Shown: positions 47,363-55,688 of the stretch, piece after piece | How the letters are laid out: every line of letters begins with the position of its first letter | Position numbering within the stretch: position 1 is the first letter of the stretch | Source of the DNA: Polyangium fumosum | GTDB taxonomy: Bacteria; Myxococcota_A; Polyangia; Polyangiales; Polyangiaceae | DNA length: 64,000 bases | Direction: 5' to 3' | NCBI RefSeq assembly: GCF_005144585.1 | Contig: NZ_SSMQ01000008.1 | Location: forward strand, 62,001-126,000 | Position numbers and translations under genes: made by a program | Notes under the pieces: generated by a model | What the model saw: the letters and a program-made list of their open reading frames with translations, nothing else | What the model was told of the DNA's origin: nothing | Databases searched by the model: none

Positions 47363-48148
47363 GTGCCGACGAATCATTCTCCCGCCAAGCTCTCCCGCGC
47401 CGAAAAAGCCACCATCGGCCGCCAGGTCCACGACAACCTCCTCCTCCGCGCCCAGAAAGGCCCGCCCGAGCCCGCGCTCGACGCCTTCATCCCCCAGCTC
47501 GACGCCACGACGACGCGCCTGGAAGCGCACGTCGCCGGCAAAGACGAGACGAGCGCCGCGCGCGCCGCGCATGCCGACCGCAGCGAGAAGGCCGATATCG
47601 AGGTCGATACCATCGGCCGGCACATCGAGGGGTTCATCGACGTCGAGGGCAGCCGCCGGGCAGGTCCCTACGTCGTCTCGGCGCGCGCCCTCCATACCGC
47701 CGCGTTCCCGCGCGGACGCGCATTCCTCGACGATCACGTGCCCGACGAGAACCGGGAGGTCCGGCGAATCCTCGCCGTCCTGCGCGCGCCGGAGCACGCC
47801 GCGACGCTCGCGGGCATTTCGTTTCCCATGGAATGGATCGAGCGGCTCGAGTTCGCGGTCGGAGAGAGTGACCTCGCGCTCGCGGAGAGAGCCACGGCGC
47901 GCGGCGCGGTCGGCGACCATGTCAGCCTGGGGAAGGAGGCGGAGGCCGCGTGGGTCGACGTGGTCGGGCGGCTGCGCAAATACCTGGAGAGCCGCGTGCC
48001 GGCGGGGAACGTCGAGGTCGCCCGTGAGAATCGGGGCCTGCTCGCTCCCCTGAATGACGCGATCGCCCATGCGAAGGCCGTCGCGGCGAGCCGCGCGACG
48101 CGGCGGGGGAAGAAGGCCGCCGTGCCCGACCCCGAGACGGCCGGCTGA
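47363..48148 (+). CDS. Cytoplasmic protein of unknown function, 261 aa
   Basis: Mostly helical, charged protein without signal, TM or known motif. The first 60 residues (AEKATIGRQVHDNLLLRAQKG) look like a coiled-coil start, and residues about 130-230 are rich in Ala and Arg. It begins with GTG and has a weak ribosome-binding site (ACGAGG). It is divergent from the AAA/TPR cassette, and the array of tandem repeats lies in between. It is 65 bases ahead of the AAA/Toprim pair but separate from it. Confidence 0.6.
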   Translation: MPTNHSPAKLSRAEKATIGRQVHDNLLLRAQKGPPEPALDAFIPQLDATTTRLEAHVAGKDETSAARAAHADRSEKADIEVDTIGRHIEGFIDVEGSRRAGPYVVSARALHTAAFPRGRAFLDDHVPDENREVRRILAVLRAPEHAATLAGISFPMEWIERLEFAVGESDLALAERATARGAVGDHVSLGKEAEAAWVDVVGRLRKYLESRVPAGNVEVARENRGLLAPLNDAIAHAKAVAASRATRRGKKAAVPDPETAG

Positions 48149-48199
48149 TTCGCCTCCCCCTCCCCACCGGAATTCTTCGCCCCTGGTCTCGAAACGCGG

Positions 48200-48205
48200 T
48201 AGGCT
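48200..48205 (+). promoter_or_regulatory. -10-like TAGGCT box, leaderless start of the AAA gene 48214
   Basis: TAGGCT ends 8 bases before the ATG at 48214. Only GC-rich, non-Shine-Dalgarno sequence lies between. Confidence 0.45.
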
Positions 48206-48213
48206 GGCCCGCG

Positions 48214-49791
48214 ATGGGCCTCGAAGCGCTACGCGTCAAGAACCTCCGCTCCCTGAGCGACACGCCCCAGATCCCCATCCGCCCCATCACGGTCCTGGTC
48301 GGCCGGAACAGCTCCGGGAAGAGCACGTTCCTTCGCACGTTCCCGCTGCTGAAGCAGAGCGTGGAGAGGCCGACCGAGAGCCCGATCCTCTGGTATCTCC
48401 AACGGCGTATCGATTTCGGCACGCTGAACAACGCCATCAACGACCGCGCGACCGAGCGGACGGTGACGTTCGAGTTCACGGTCCTCTTGCCTCTGAGCAC
48501 CGAAGTCACGCTCCGGGACACGCCGCCACGGTTTCATGTCTCGATGACCCTCGCCGAGGGGCAACCGCCGCACGGCTCCTTCGTGCAGGGATATGACATC
48601 ACACAGCCGGACTTCGCGGTCACGGCGTCGCTGCGATTCTCGCCCACCGGCCGTCTCCTGAGCTTCACGGTCGACGGTGCGGACATGATGCCACAAGACC
48701 TCGATATGGCGCTGAGCGGTATCGCCTACCTCCTGCCCAACATTCGCCCAGGGAGCCACGGCAAGGTGAAGTATCAACCCGTCGTCCCGCCGCTACACCT
48801 CGACCCACCCAAATGGAGAGACACGGACTACGACGAGGCACTCTTGAACGAGCTCGCGCGCTCGTTGCGTCCGCTCTATCACGGCAAGACGCACGACAAG
48901 ACCCTCGTGGAGATCGCGGATCATGTATCGCTCGGCGGGCACGACGCGATGTGGCAACACCTGGAGAGGGACAGCGGGCTCAGCGTCAAGAAGGACGCCA
49001 GGAAAGACGGCCACTTTGGGCACGTGTTCCAGGAGATCTTCTATCGCACGTTCGCTCGCCTGGTCCCGTGGGTCCTCGACGCAGCGGACATGCAAATCGC
49101 AGATTTCATGAGCCGCGTCGCCTACCTCGCCCCGCTTCGCGCGACGGCCGATCGGTCCTATCGTCTGCAAGACATCTCCGTCGACGACGTCGACCCCGAC
49201 GGGCAAAACCTCGCCATGTTCATGTACTCTTTATCAGAGGCGGAGCGGGCGAGCTTCGCGGCGTTCACCGAAGAGCACCTCGAGTTCGAATCCAAGATAG
49301 ACATCTCCGGGCTCAATGCCGAGATCCTCGTCCGGGAGCCAGGCGGGAGCCGCCACATCAACCTCGTCGATATCGGCTTCGGATACACGGAGGTCCTGCC
49401 CCTCATGGCGATCCTCTGGTCGACCTGTTGCCGCGAGCGGGGGGCGGACGACCCGCCGACATCGTTGCTCGCGATCGAGCAACCCGAACTCCACCTGCAC
49501 CCCGCGCATCAAGTGAAGCTCGCCGGAGCCATCGCGAGCGCCTGGCGAACGAGCCGCGACGCCGGGCGAGAGGTGAAGATCATGGTCGAGACGCACAGCG
49601 AGGGGATCGTCAACGGGCTCGGCGCTCTCATCCAGAAGGGCGTGATCGGCGCCGAGGACGTGCAGATCGTCATCTTCGACCAGGATCCCGAGACGCGCCA
49701 GACCGACGTCCGCATCGCGGGATACACGCCCGACGGCGCACTGAACGACGCTTGGCCTTTCGGGTTCTTCGCCCCCGTCGCGGATGGTTGA
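48214..49791 (+). CDS. AAA-family ATPase of the OLD/COG4938 (DUF3696-like) type, 525 aa
   Basis: An ABC/RecF-like ATPase. Walker A VLVGRNSSGKSTFL (about residues 28-40), a large helical insertion (about 75-340), the signature-like NLVDIGFGYTEVLPL, Walker B LLAIEQPELHLHPAHQ (about 420-437), and D-loop/H-loop region VETHSEGIVNGL. This architecture occurs in overcoming-lysogenization-defect (OLD) and Abi-type defence pairs. Here the nuclease portion is a separate gene starting 3 bases after its stop. Codon usage is less extreme in GC than the neighbours, consistent with horizontal gain (an impression, not computed). Confidence 0.85.
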   Translation: MGLEALRVKNLRSLSDTPQIPIRPITVLVGRNSSGKSTFLRTFPLLKQSVERPTESPILWYLQRRIDFGTLNNAINDRATERTVTFEFTVLLPLSTEVTLRDTPPRFHVSMTLAEGQPPHGSFVQGYDITQPDFAVTASLRFSPTGRLLSFTVDGADMMPQDLDMALSGIAYLLPNIRPGSHGKVKYQPVVPPLHLDPPKWRDTDYDEALLNELARSLRPLYHGKTHDKTLVEIADHVSLGGHDAMWQHLERDSGLSVKKDARKDGHFGHVFQEIFYRTFARLVPWVLDAADMQIADFMSRVAYLAPLRATADRSYRLQDISVDDVDPDGQNLAMFMYSLSEAERASFAAFTEEHLEFESKIDISGLNAEILVREPGGSRHINLVDIGFGYTEVLPLMAILWSTCCRERGADDPPTSLLAIEQPELHLHPAHQVKLAGAIASAWRTSRDAGREVKIMVETHSEGIVNGLGALIQKGVIGAEDVQIVIFDQDPETRQTDVRIAGYTPDGALNDAWPFGFFAPVADG

Positions 49792-49794
49792 GCG

Positions 49795-50757
49795 GTGCTG
49801 ATCGAGATAGACTCGTCGGCGATCGACGACGCGATCGGGAAGGGCAACTCGGCGGAGAAATCCCGCGAGTGCATCGAAAACCTCCTGCTCGCCCATCGCG
49901 CCGGGAAACACGTCGTGTGGATCGACAAGGCACAAACCGCGCGACTATCGGCAGTCCACGATGCGCTCGGGCCACGCGAGAAGGGTGCACTACGGAACAT
50001 CGAAGCGAGCAGCTCGGAGATCCTCGGGCTCCGGAACCGGATGAAATGGCTCATCCAGGTGGGGCTGGGCGCGACGTTCGACGGAAGCGCGATGCAAGGC
50101 GGAAAAGAGATCATCCGCGTATCGCTGCATCACTTCGACGATCTGACGCGGTCGACGAACGGAACCATCCTGCTCGGCGAAAACCCGAAGGACGCTGTGC
50201 TTTATCGAATTCTGGGCGAGGCATTCGTCGCGCATTGCGGGTGGCGGACGCAGCTCTCCTTCGACGAGCGCGGCGGAGGCGGAAGCACCACAGCGCCAAC
50301 GTTCGCGAAGCTCTGCGCGGAGGGGAAGATCGTCCTCGCCATCGTGGACAGCGACCGGAGTCATGCCGGGGCCCCGCTGGGGCAGACGGCGGAGAATGTG
50401 CAGAAAATCGGCCACACCCCCTTGCAGCACGTTCACGTATTACATGTGCGTTATGCGGAAAATTTGATCAGCCCGCCGGTCTACGAAGAGGCATTTGCTG
50501 GGAAGAAGTCGGAGCTCACGGCGCTTGCTGAGCTGAAGCAAACCGAGAGGCAAGGAGGGACGTCTGCCTTCCACGATCACGCCAATCTGAAGGATGCACT
50601 CGGAAAAAAGGCGCTCGAGCTGGCAGTCGCGTGGATGGAAAACAAAGACCGCAAGCGTATGGCCAAGCTGCTGGGCATCGAAAAGAAGGGGCCCGTCGGC
50701 GAGCTCTGCGAAAAGCTGGTCGCCTGGGGCATCGCCCCGAACACCCGTCCCGCTTGA
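49795..50757 (+). CDS. Putative Toprim-like nuclease partner of the AAA ATPase, 320 aa
   Basis: The N-terminal ~70 residues start VLIEIDSSAID and may form a separate domain. Two Toprim-type features are visible: ILLGENPKDAVLYRIL (Glu about residue 129) and LAIVDSDRSHAGAP (Asp-x-Asp about 185-187), as seen in OLD and AbiL/PARIS-type TOPRIM nucleases. The C-terminal third is helical and Lys-rich. It starts with GTG 49795, 3 bases after the ATPase stop. The pair resembles AAA+Toprim phage-defence systems. The exact class is uncertain. Confidence 0.7.
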   Translation: MLIEIDSSAIDDAIGKGNSAEKSRECIENLLLAHRAGKHVVWIDKAQTARLSAVHDALGPREKGALRNIEASSSEILGLRNRMKWLIQVGLGATFDGSAMQGGKEIIRVSLHHFDDLTRSTNGTILLGENPKDAVLYRILGEAFVAHCGWRTQLSFDERGGGGSTTAPTFAKLCAEGKIVLAIVDSDRSHAGAPLGQTAENVQKIGHTPLQHVHVLHVRYAENLISPPVYEEAFAGKKSELTALAELKQTERQGGTSAFHDHANLKDALGKKALELAVAWMENKDRKRMAKLLGIEKKGPVGELCEKLVAWGIAPNTRPA

Positions 50758-50761
50758 GCCT

Positions 50762-52810
50762 TCAAGTCCCCCGATACCGCGCCGTCACCCACACCGTCCG
50801 CCCCGGGAGCGGAAACCCCAAAAAGTCGCTCACCGGCATCGCCACGCTCGTCCCGAGCAGCTCCGACGGCACCCCGAACGTGCGCACGTCGAAGAGGTTC
50901 TGCACCTCGATGCCGATCCGCAACACGCGCACGCGCGGCACGTCGAGCGAGGCGCCCGCGCTGTGGAAGAAGCGCGGCGGGACGAGGAGCGTGCCCGCCG
51001 TGTCCACCGTCGTGCCCGCGACTGCGTCGATGCCATACCGCAGCCGCACCGGGCCAAAGCGATACGCCGCGTCGTACGAGAGGTCGTGCAGCGGGCGGCC
51101 CGGCAGCGGGCGGCCGTAGGAGAGCGGATCCGCGCCGAGGTTTTCCGTGTGCATGAGCGTGTAGCTCAACGTGGTCGCGAGGTTCGCGGCGACGAGCGAG
51201 GCCGAGACCTCCGCGCCCACGATGCGCGCCGCGTCGACGTTGCTCGCGCGGAACGTGCTGCGCCCGAGCGGGAGGAAGACGATGAGGTCACGTGGCGCCG
51301 TGACGAACCCGACGAGCTCGTAGCGGAAGGTCGCGCGGCCCGCCGCGACGTCGCCGTGCAAGCCGACGTCCGCCGCGAGCGCGCCCTCGACACGCAAGCG
51401 CGGGTCGCCGAGCAAGCTGCCGCGATCGCCGTAGAGCTCGACGAAGCTCGGGAAGCGGCGAAGGAAGCCGCCGTGCGCCGAGAGGATCGCCGCGTCGGAG
51501 AAGCGGTACGAGGCGCCGAGGTGGCCACTCGGGACGAGGTCCGCCGCCGTGGGGCTCGTGTCGCCCGTCGGGGAGAGCGAGGGAGGGACGTCGGTCGCGC
51601 GGTCGCGGCGCGCGTCGAGGCGCGCGGTCGCGAAGAGGCGAAGCGGTTCGAACGGGCGCACTTCGAACTCGACGCCGGCGCCGCCCGCGAGGCGTGAAGC
51701 CGTGGTGCCCGCGAGGACGGCGCTCGTCTCCGGAGGCGTGAGCGACTCGCCGCGGAGGTCGAGGAAGACGCCGAGGTTCGAGCGCAAGGCGCGCGGGAGC
51801 ACGACGCGGTAACCGACGGAGCCGCCCGCCGCGAGGATCGTCTGGCGCGCGTCGACGCCGACGCGCGTGGGATCGATCTCGCCGTACGGGTCCGCGTAGG
51901 TCGCTCCCTCGCGTCGTCCCCACGCTTGCAGGCGGAGCGAGCCACGCGCGACGTCACGCACGGTGGCGTCGACGCCGAGGACGAGGCGATCCGTTTCGAG
52001 GCGCGGGAAGAGCGTGGTGTACGTGGCAGAGCCGGGCAGCCCGACGCGGCGCGCGTCGGCGAGGAAGGTCGCGCCGACCGAGCCCCACGATCGTTCGAGC
52101 GCGACGCGGCCGACCGCGCCCGCAGAGACGGCGCCCGCGTTCGTGCGCGTGCGCGCGGCGCGTTTTCCCGTGAATGGGTCGGTGACCTCGTACGAGAAGT
52201 CCCCGTCGGAGCGTGCGCCGAAGACGCCGAGGCCGAGCGTGACGTCGCCGATCTTGCGCGCGTCACCCGCGCGGACCTTGAGCGCGCCGAAGGAGCCGGC
52301 GAGCGCTTGCCACTCCGTGCGCGCGCCCGCGAGCGGCGTCGGCGGATCGATGACGAGGACGCCGCCGAGATAGCCGGTGGCGCCGAGCGAGGCCGGCGCG
52401 AAGCCGCGGTAGACGCGGAAGCTCGCGCCGGGCCAGAGCGGGAGCGCGCCGACGTCGAACGAAGGATCCGCGCCGCTCGTGAGCGGGATGCCGGCGAGCA
52501 AGACGCCGACCTGCGTGGACGCGGAGCCACGGATGGAGAGCGTGGCCTGCGCGCCGTCCGCGCCGAGGCGACGTACGTGCACGCTCGGCAGCTCGGCGAG
52601 GAGCGAAGCGGCATCCACAGGCTCGCGGGCGCGATCGTCGATCGAGGCGCGCGAGACGAACGCAGGCGTGGTGGAGCCGCGGACGGTGACGTCGAGCGCG
52701 GGCTTCGTGGGTTCGTCGGCGTCCGCATCGGCATGGCCGCGCGCGGGGATCACGAGCGCCGCGACGAGCGCGGTCGCGCCGAGACAACGTGCGCTCGTGC
52801 GAGGAGACAT
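50762..52810 (-). CDS. TonB-dependent outer-membrane receptor, BtuB-like plug, 682 aa
   Basis: Imports a large ligand (iron chelate, cobalamin or similar) using TonB energy. After a signal peptide (ATALVAALVIPARGHA) comes the plug domain (RREPVDAASLLAELPSVHVRRLGADGAQATLSIRGSAS) and a 22-strand type barrel. It ends with an aromatic-rich strand VWVTARYRGT but lacks the usual terminal Phe. The plug motif is typical. Ligand unknown. No cobalamin riboswitch or Fur box could be recognised in the 219 bases upstream (52811-53029). It shares that gap with the barrel gene. Confidence 0.85.
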   Translation of the reverse strand: MSPRTSARCLGATALVAALVIPARGHADADADEPTKPALDVTVRGSTTPAFVSRASIDDRAREPVDAASLLAELPSVHVRRLGADGAQATLSIRGSASTQVGVLLAGIPLTSGADPSFDVGALPLWPGASFRVYRGFAPASLGATGYLGGVLVIDPPTPLAGARTEWQALAGSFGALKVRAGDARKIGDVTLGLGVFGARSDGDFSYEVTDPFTGKRAARTRTNAGAVSAGAVGRVALERSWGSVGATFLADARRVGLPGSATYTTLFPRLETDRLVLGVDATVRDVARGSLRLQAWGRREGATYADPYGEIDPTRVGVDARQTILAAGGSVGYRVVLPRALRSNLGVFLDLRGESLTPPETSAVLAGTTASRLAGGAGVEFEVRPFEPLRLFATARLDARRDRATDVPPSLSPTGDTSPTAADLVPSGHLGASYRFSDAAILSAHGGFLRRFPSFVELYGDRGSLLGDPRLRVEGALAADVGLHGDVAAGRATFRYELVGFVTAPRDLIVFLPLGRSTFRASNVDAARIVGAEVSASLVAANLATTLSYTLMHTENLGADPLSYGRPLPGRPLHDLSYDAAYRFGPVRLRYGIDAVAGTTVDTAGTLLVPPRFFHSAGASLDVPRVRVLRIGIEVQNLFDVRTFGVPSELLGTSVAMPVSDFLGFPLPGRTVWVTARYRGT

Positions 52811-53029
52811 GCGGATCCGGGGACGTGGTCACCCGTGAGCCCACGGGGACGAACCCCGCCGTAGGTAGATCGATCCCCGCCGCGAGGCGAGCGTTTGCGG
52901 TGTCGGGGCCGCCCTCGACGCAAAAAGACGCGGAGAGCGGCTCGCGGCCTGGGATCTCGCGTGACCACCGGGCGAACGAGTTGATGCTGGTTCCTTCCTT
53001 CCCGGAAATTCTACTGCTACGAAGGTCCC

Positions 53030-53605
53030 ATGAAGACGCGCACGACACACCGCTTGCTTGCTGCAGGTCTCGCTGCCGCCGGGGCCTTCGTGGCGTACTC
53101 GCCGGACGCGCACGCCGTCGACTGGGTGATCAAGAACCCCTCGCAACACCCGGCGTACCGGGCCGAGCTCGAGCCGCACGCCAACTTCATCCTGTTCCGA
53201 CGTGGCTACGGCATCGGTCGGTACGGCTCGGGGGCCGAGCTCGGCGGTGGCTTCCGCGCCACGATCGAGCTCGCCGATCCGATGTTCATCAAGAAGATCA
53301 ACAACACGATCGGCATCTCGTTCGGCCTCGATTTCACCCAGTGTCGCTACTGTCGTTACTACCGCGACAACTATGCGATCTGGTCGCCCGTGGCGCTCCA
53401 GTGGAACTTCTTCCTCACGCGGAGCTGGAGCGCATTCGCCGAGTTCGGCGGCATCCTCCGCAGCGAGGGCGCCTTCCGCTACGTCGACATCGACCCGGCC
53501 ATCTGGTTCGGCACGCGTATCCACTTCAACAACGACATCGCCCTGACCTTCCGCCTCGGGTACCCGATGTTCAGCGTCGGCGTGTCCTTCTTCGTCGGGA
53601 GCTGA
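53030..53605 (+). CDS. Small outer-membrane beta-barrel protein, 191 aa
   Basis: The signal peptide MKTRTTHRLLAAGLAAAGAFVAYSPDAHA is followed by alternating amphipathic strands ending in aromatic residues (HANFILFRRGYGIG, RATIELADPMF, IGISFGLDFTQ, ALQWNFFLTRSWSAFAEFGG, IALTFRLGYPMFSVGVSFFVG). This fits an 8-strand barrel. The last residues GVSFFVGS end in a barrel-insertion-like signal. Function unknown. It is close to a TonB receptor and a site-2 protease, and all may belong to envelope homeostasis. Confidence 0.75.
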   Translation: MKTRTTHRLLAAGLAAAGAFVAYSPDAHAVDWVIKNPSQHPAYRAELEPHANFILFRRGYGIGRYGSGAELGGGFRATIELADPMFIKKINNTIGISFGLDFTQCRYCRYYRDNYAIWSPVALQWNFFLTRSWSAFAEFGGILRSEGAFRYVDIDPAIWFGTRIHFNNDIALTFRLGYPMFSVGVSFFVGS

Positions 53606-53690
53606 CCGAGCCCCCCGGGCCCGCCTTCCCGCCCCCGGGGGGACGGGCCCGCCCGCAAACGGCTCCGGGCCCCCCCGAGCGGCCCCCCTC
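53606..53690 (+). terminator. GC-hairpin transcript end after the barrel gene
   Basis: CGGGCCCG arms at 53616-53623 and 53644-53651 surround an inner CCCCCGGGGG-type stem. There is no T tract, so it is Rho-independent-like only in its stem. Confidence 0.35.
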
Positions 53691-53763
53691 ATTCGAGTCA
53701 AAAAGCACGGTAAAGCTGGTGATCCGAGCGCATCTCACGCGTGCGGATCGTCTGCCGGGCAGG

Positions 53764-53769
53764 TAGACT
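53764..53769 (+). promoter_or_regulatory. -10-like TAGACT box, leaderless start of the site-2 protease
   Basis: TAGACT ends 7 bases before the ATG at 53777. There is no ribosome-binding site. Confidence 0.5.
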
Positions 53770-53776
53770 GGCGACG

Positions 53777-54901
53777 ATGTTCGGGATCCTGGCCCTCGCC
53801 TTGTTGATGGTGGTCCACGAAGGGGGGCACTTCCTCGCGGCGCGTACGTTCGGGATGCGCGTGCTGAAGTTCTCGATCGGCTTCGGACCGACGTTCTTCA
53901 AGATCTCCCCGAAGGACGGCTACTACTGGTTCACCTCGGCCGCCGAGAAGGTGAAGCTCAGGCTCTGGAAGCACGACGCCGAGAAGCAAGGGCCGACGGT
54001 CTACCAGGTCGCGATGATCCCCTTCCTGGCGTACGTGCAGATCGACGGGATGAACCCGCTCGAAGAGGTCGACCCGAAGGACAAGGGCAACTTCTCGAAC
54101 GGGAGCCTGTGGGGCCGCATCGTGACGATCTTCAGCGGCCCGCTCGCGAACTACCTCTTCGCCTCGGTGTTCTTCTTCGGCGCGACGCTCTACGGCGGCA
54201 AAGCAGCCGAGGTCGTCATCAACAACGAGCGGCAGCTCCTCACGTACGTCGACGCATTGCCCGGCCGGCCGGCGCATAACGCAGGCGTGCAGCCCGGCGA
54301 CAAGATCGTCGAGGTCGCCGGCACGCCCGTCGGGACGTGGAACGAGATGGCGGAGCAGATCTCGAAGCGCCCGGGCGAGCCGATCAAGGTGGTGGTCGAG
54401 CGGAAGGTCGACGAGAACCACGAGGAGCGCAAGTCGCTCGACATCACGCCCTCGAACGAGGACGGCAAGGGCAAGATCGGCGTCGCGCCGCACAAGCTGC
54501 CCGTGCCGCTCAAGGAGGCGGCGATCTTCGCGCTGACCGAGCCGCCGAAGGTGGTGAAGAGCATCGGCGCAGGTCTGTCGCAGCTCTTCCGCGGCAACAC
54601 GGAGGACCTCGGCGGCCCGCTGCGGATGATGAAGGAGACCGAGGACGCCGCGAAGCAAGGGCTCGCCGCGTACCTGTGGCTGCTCGGCGTGCTGTCGGCC
54701 TACATCGGGATCTTCAACCTGCTGCCGTTCCCGGCGCTCGATGGCGGGCGGCTCGTGTTCCTCGCGTACGAGGCGGTGACGCGGCGCAAGCCGAACGCGA
54801 TGGTCGAGGTCTACACGAACGGCTTCGGCATCCTGACGCTGCTCGGACTCGCGCTGTACATCACGGTCTTCAAAGACGTGCCGCACATGCTCTCGAAGTG
54901 A
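53777..54901 (+). CDS. rseP: Site-2-protease-family intramembrane metalloprotease, RseP-type, 374 aa
   Basis: Cleaves a TM segment of a regulatory protein in the inner membrane. The zinc site HEGGH (about residues 15-19, HExxH) lies in the first TM helix, and NLLPFPALDGGR (about 317-328) supplies the third ligand. Two further TM helices surround it. A PDZ domain occupies residues about 160-230 (HNAGVQPGDKIVEVAGTPVG). The long insertion at 40-100 is larger than in Escherichia coli. The regulon target (perhaps an anti-sigma factor) is not in the window. The following lipoprotein starts 5 bases after the stop. Confidence 0.88.
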   Translation: MFGILALALLMVVHEGGHFLAARTFGMRVLKFSIGFGPTFFKISPKDGYYWFTSAAEKVKLRLWKHDAEKQGPTVYQVAMIPFLAYVQIDGMNPLEEVDPKDKGNFSNGSLWGRIVTIFSGPLANYLFASVFFFGATLYGGKAAEVVINNERQLLTYVDALPGRPAHNAGVQPGDKIVEVAGTPVGTWNEMAEQISKRPGEPIKVVVERKVDENHEERKSLDITPSNEDGKGKIGVAPHKLPVPLKEAAIFALTEPPKVVKSIGAGLSQLFRGNTEDLGGPLRMMKETEDAAKQGLAAYLWLLGVLSAYIGIFNLLPFPALDGGRLVFLAYEAVTRRKPNAMVEVYTNGFGILTLLGLALYITVFKDVPHMLSK

Positions 54902-54906
54902 TCACG

Positions 54907-55638
54907 ATGGAACGCACGCTCCTCGGCGCCACGCTCGCGGCCACGCTCTTCCTCGGCGCCACAGGATGCGTGACCCCACGCGTGAGCCTCGCCGAAGGTC
55001 CACGCGAGTACGTCGCGACGGACTACGAGAGCGTGCTGCGGAAGTGGACGCGCACCGAAGACCTGTTCGCGGTGAGCGAACTCGAAAATTACCTGACCGC
55101 GACGGCGACGTTCGAGTCGTGGGATTTTCGATGGGCCTACGTCGTGCGTTACGTGCAGGACTACCGGCTCACGATCGATCAACGGAAGAAGCTGCTCGAA
55201 CGCACGCTCGACGAGACGCGGCAGCGGCACCAGTTCTTCGTGGCGCTCTACGGCGGGGAGCGTCGGTTCAACGATCTGACGAAGGCCGACAGCGCGTGGA
55301 TCGTGCGGCTGATCGACGACACGGGCAACGAGACGGCGCCGGAAGAGATCATCGCGATCACGAAGCCAAACGCGCTCGAACGGACGTACTTCCCGTACAG
55401 CACGGTGCACAGGCAAGCGTTCCGGATCCGCTTCCCGCGCTCGACGGGGGACGGGAGGCCGACGATCTCGCCCCAAGCCAAATGGTTCGGGGTCCGCTTC
55501 GCCGGCGCCCAAGGCAACAGCGAGCTCATCTGGATGATCGAAGAGACGGGGCCCGTCGAAGGGACGAGCTCCGCGGATCCGGCAAGCCCGAACGCGCCGG
55601 CCGCGGATCCACGCGGCACGACGACGGCGGTTCGCTGA
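54907..55638 (+). CDS. Lipoprotein of unknown function, 243 aa
   Basis: The signal peptide ATLAATLFLGATGC carries a lipobox. The mature part (about residues 30-205) alternates helices and strands (YESVLRKWTRTEDLFAVSELENYLTATATFESWDFRWAYVVRYVQDYRLT) and ends in an unstructured Ser/Pro tail. It begins 5 bases after rseP, so the two are probably cotranscribed and could act in the same envelope pathway. No family known. GATC at the start codon provides a weak ribosome-binding site. Confidence 0.72.
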   Translation: MERTLLGATLAATLFLGATGCVTPRVSLAEGPREYVATDYESVLRKWTRTEDLFAVSELENYLTATATFESWDFRWAYVVRYVQDYRLTIDQRKKLLERTLDETRQRHQFFVALYGGERRFNDLTKADSAWIVRLIDDTGNETAPEEIIAITKPNALERTYFPYSTVHRQAFRIRFPRSTGDGRPTISPQAKWFGVRFAGAQGNSELIWMIEETGPVEGTSSADPASPNAPAADPRGTTTAVR

Positions 55639-55688
55639 GCGCCCTCACCCCCGACCCCTCTCCCTCGCGGGAGAGGGGAGAAGACGGC

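Noticed and set aside
52811-53029. Cobalamin riboswitch upstream of the TonB-dependent receptor
   Set aside because: The B12 box and the conserved core segments could not be found on the minus strand. Only general GC hairpins are present.
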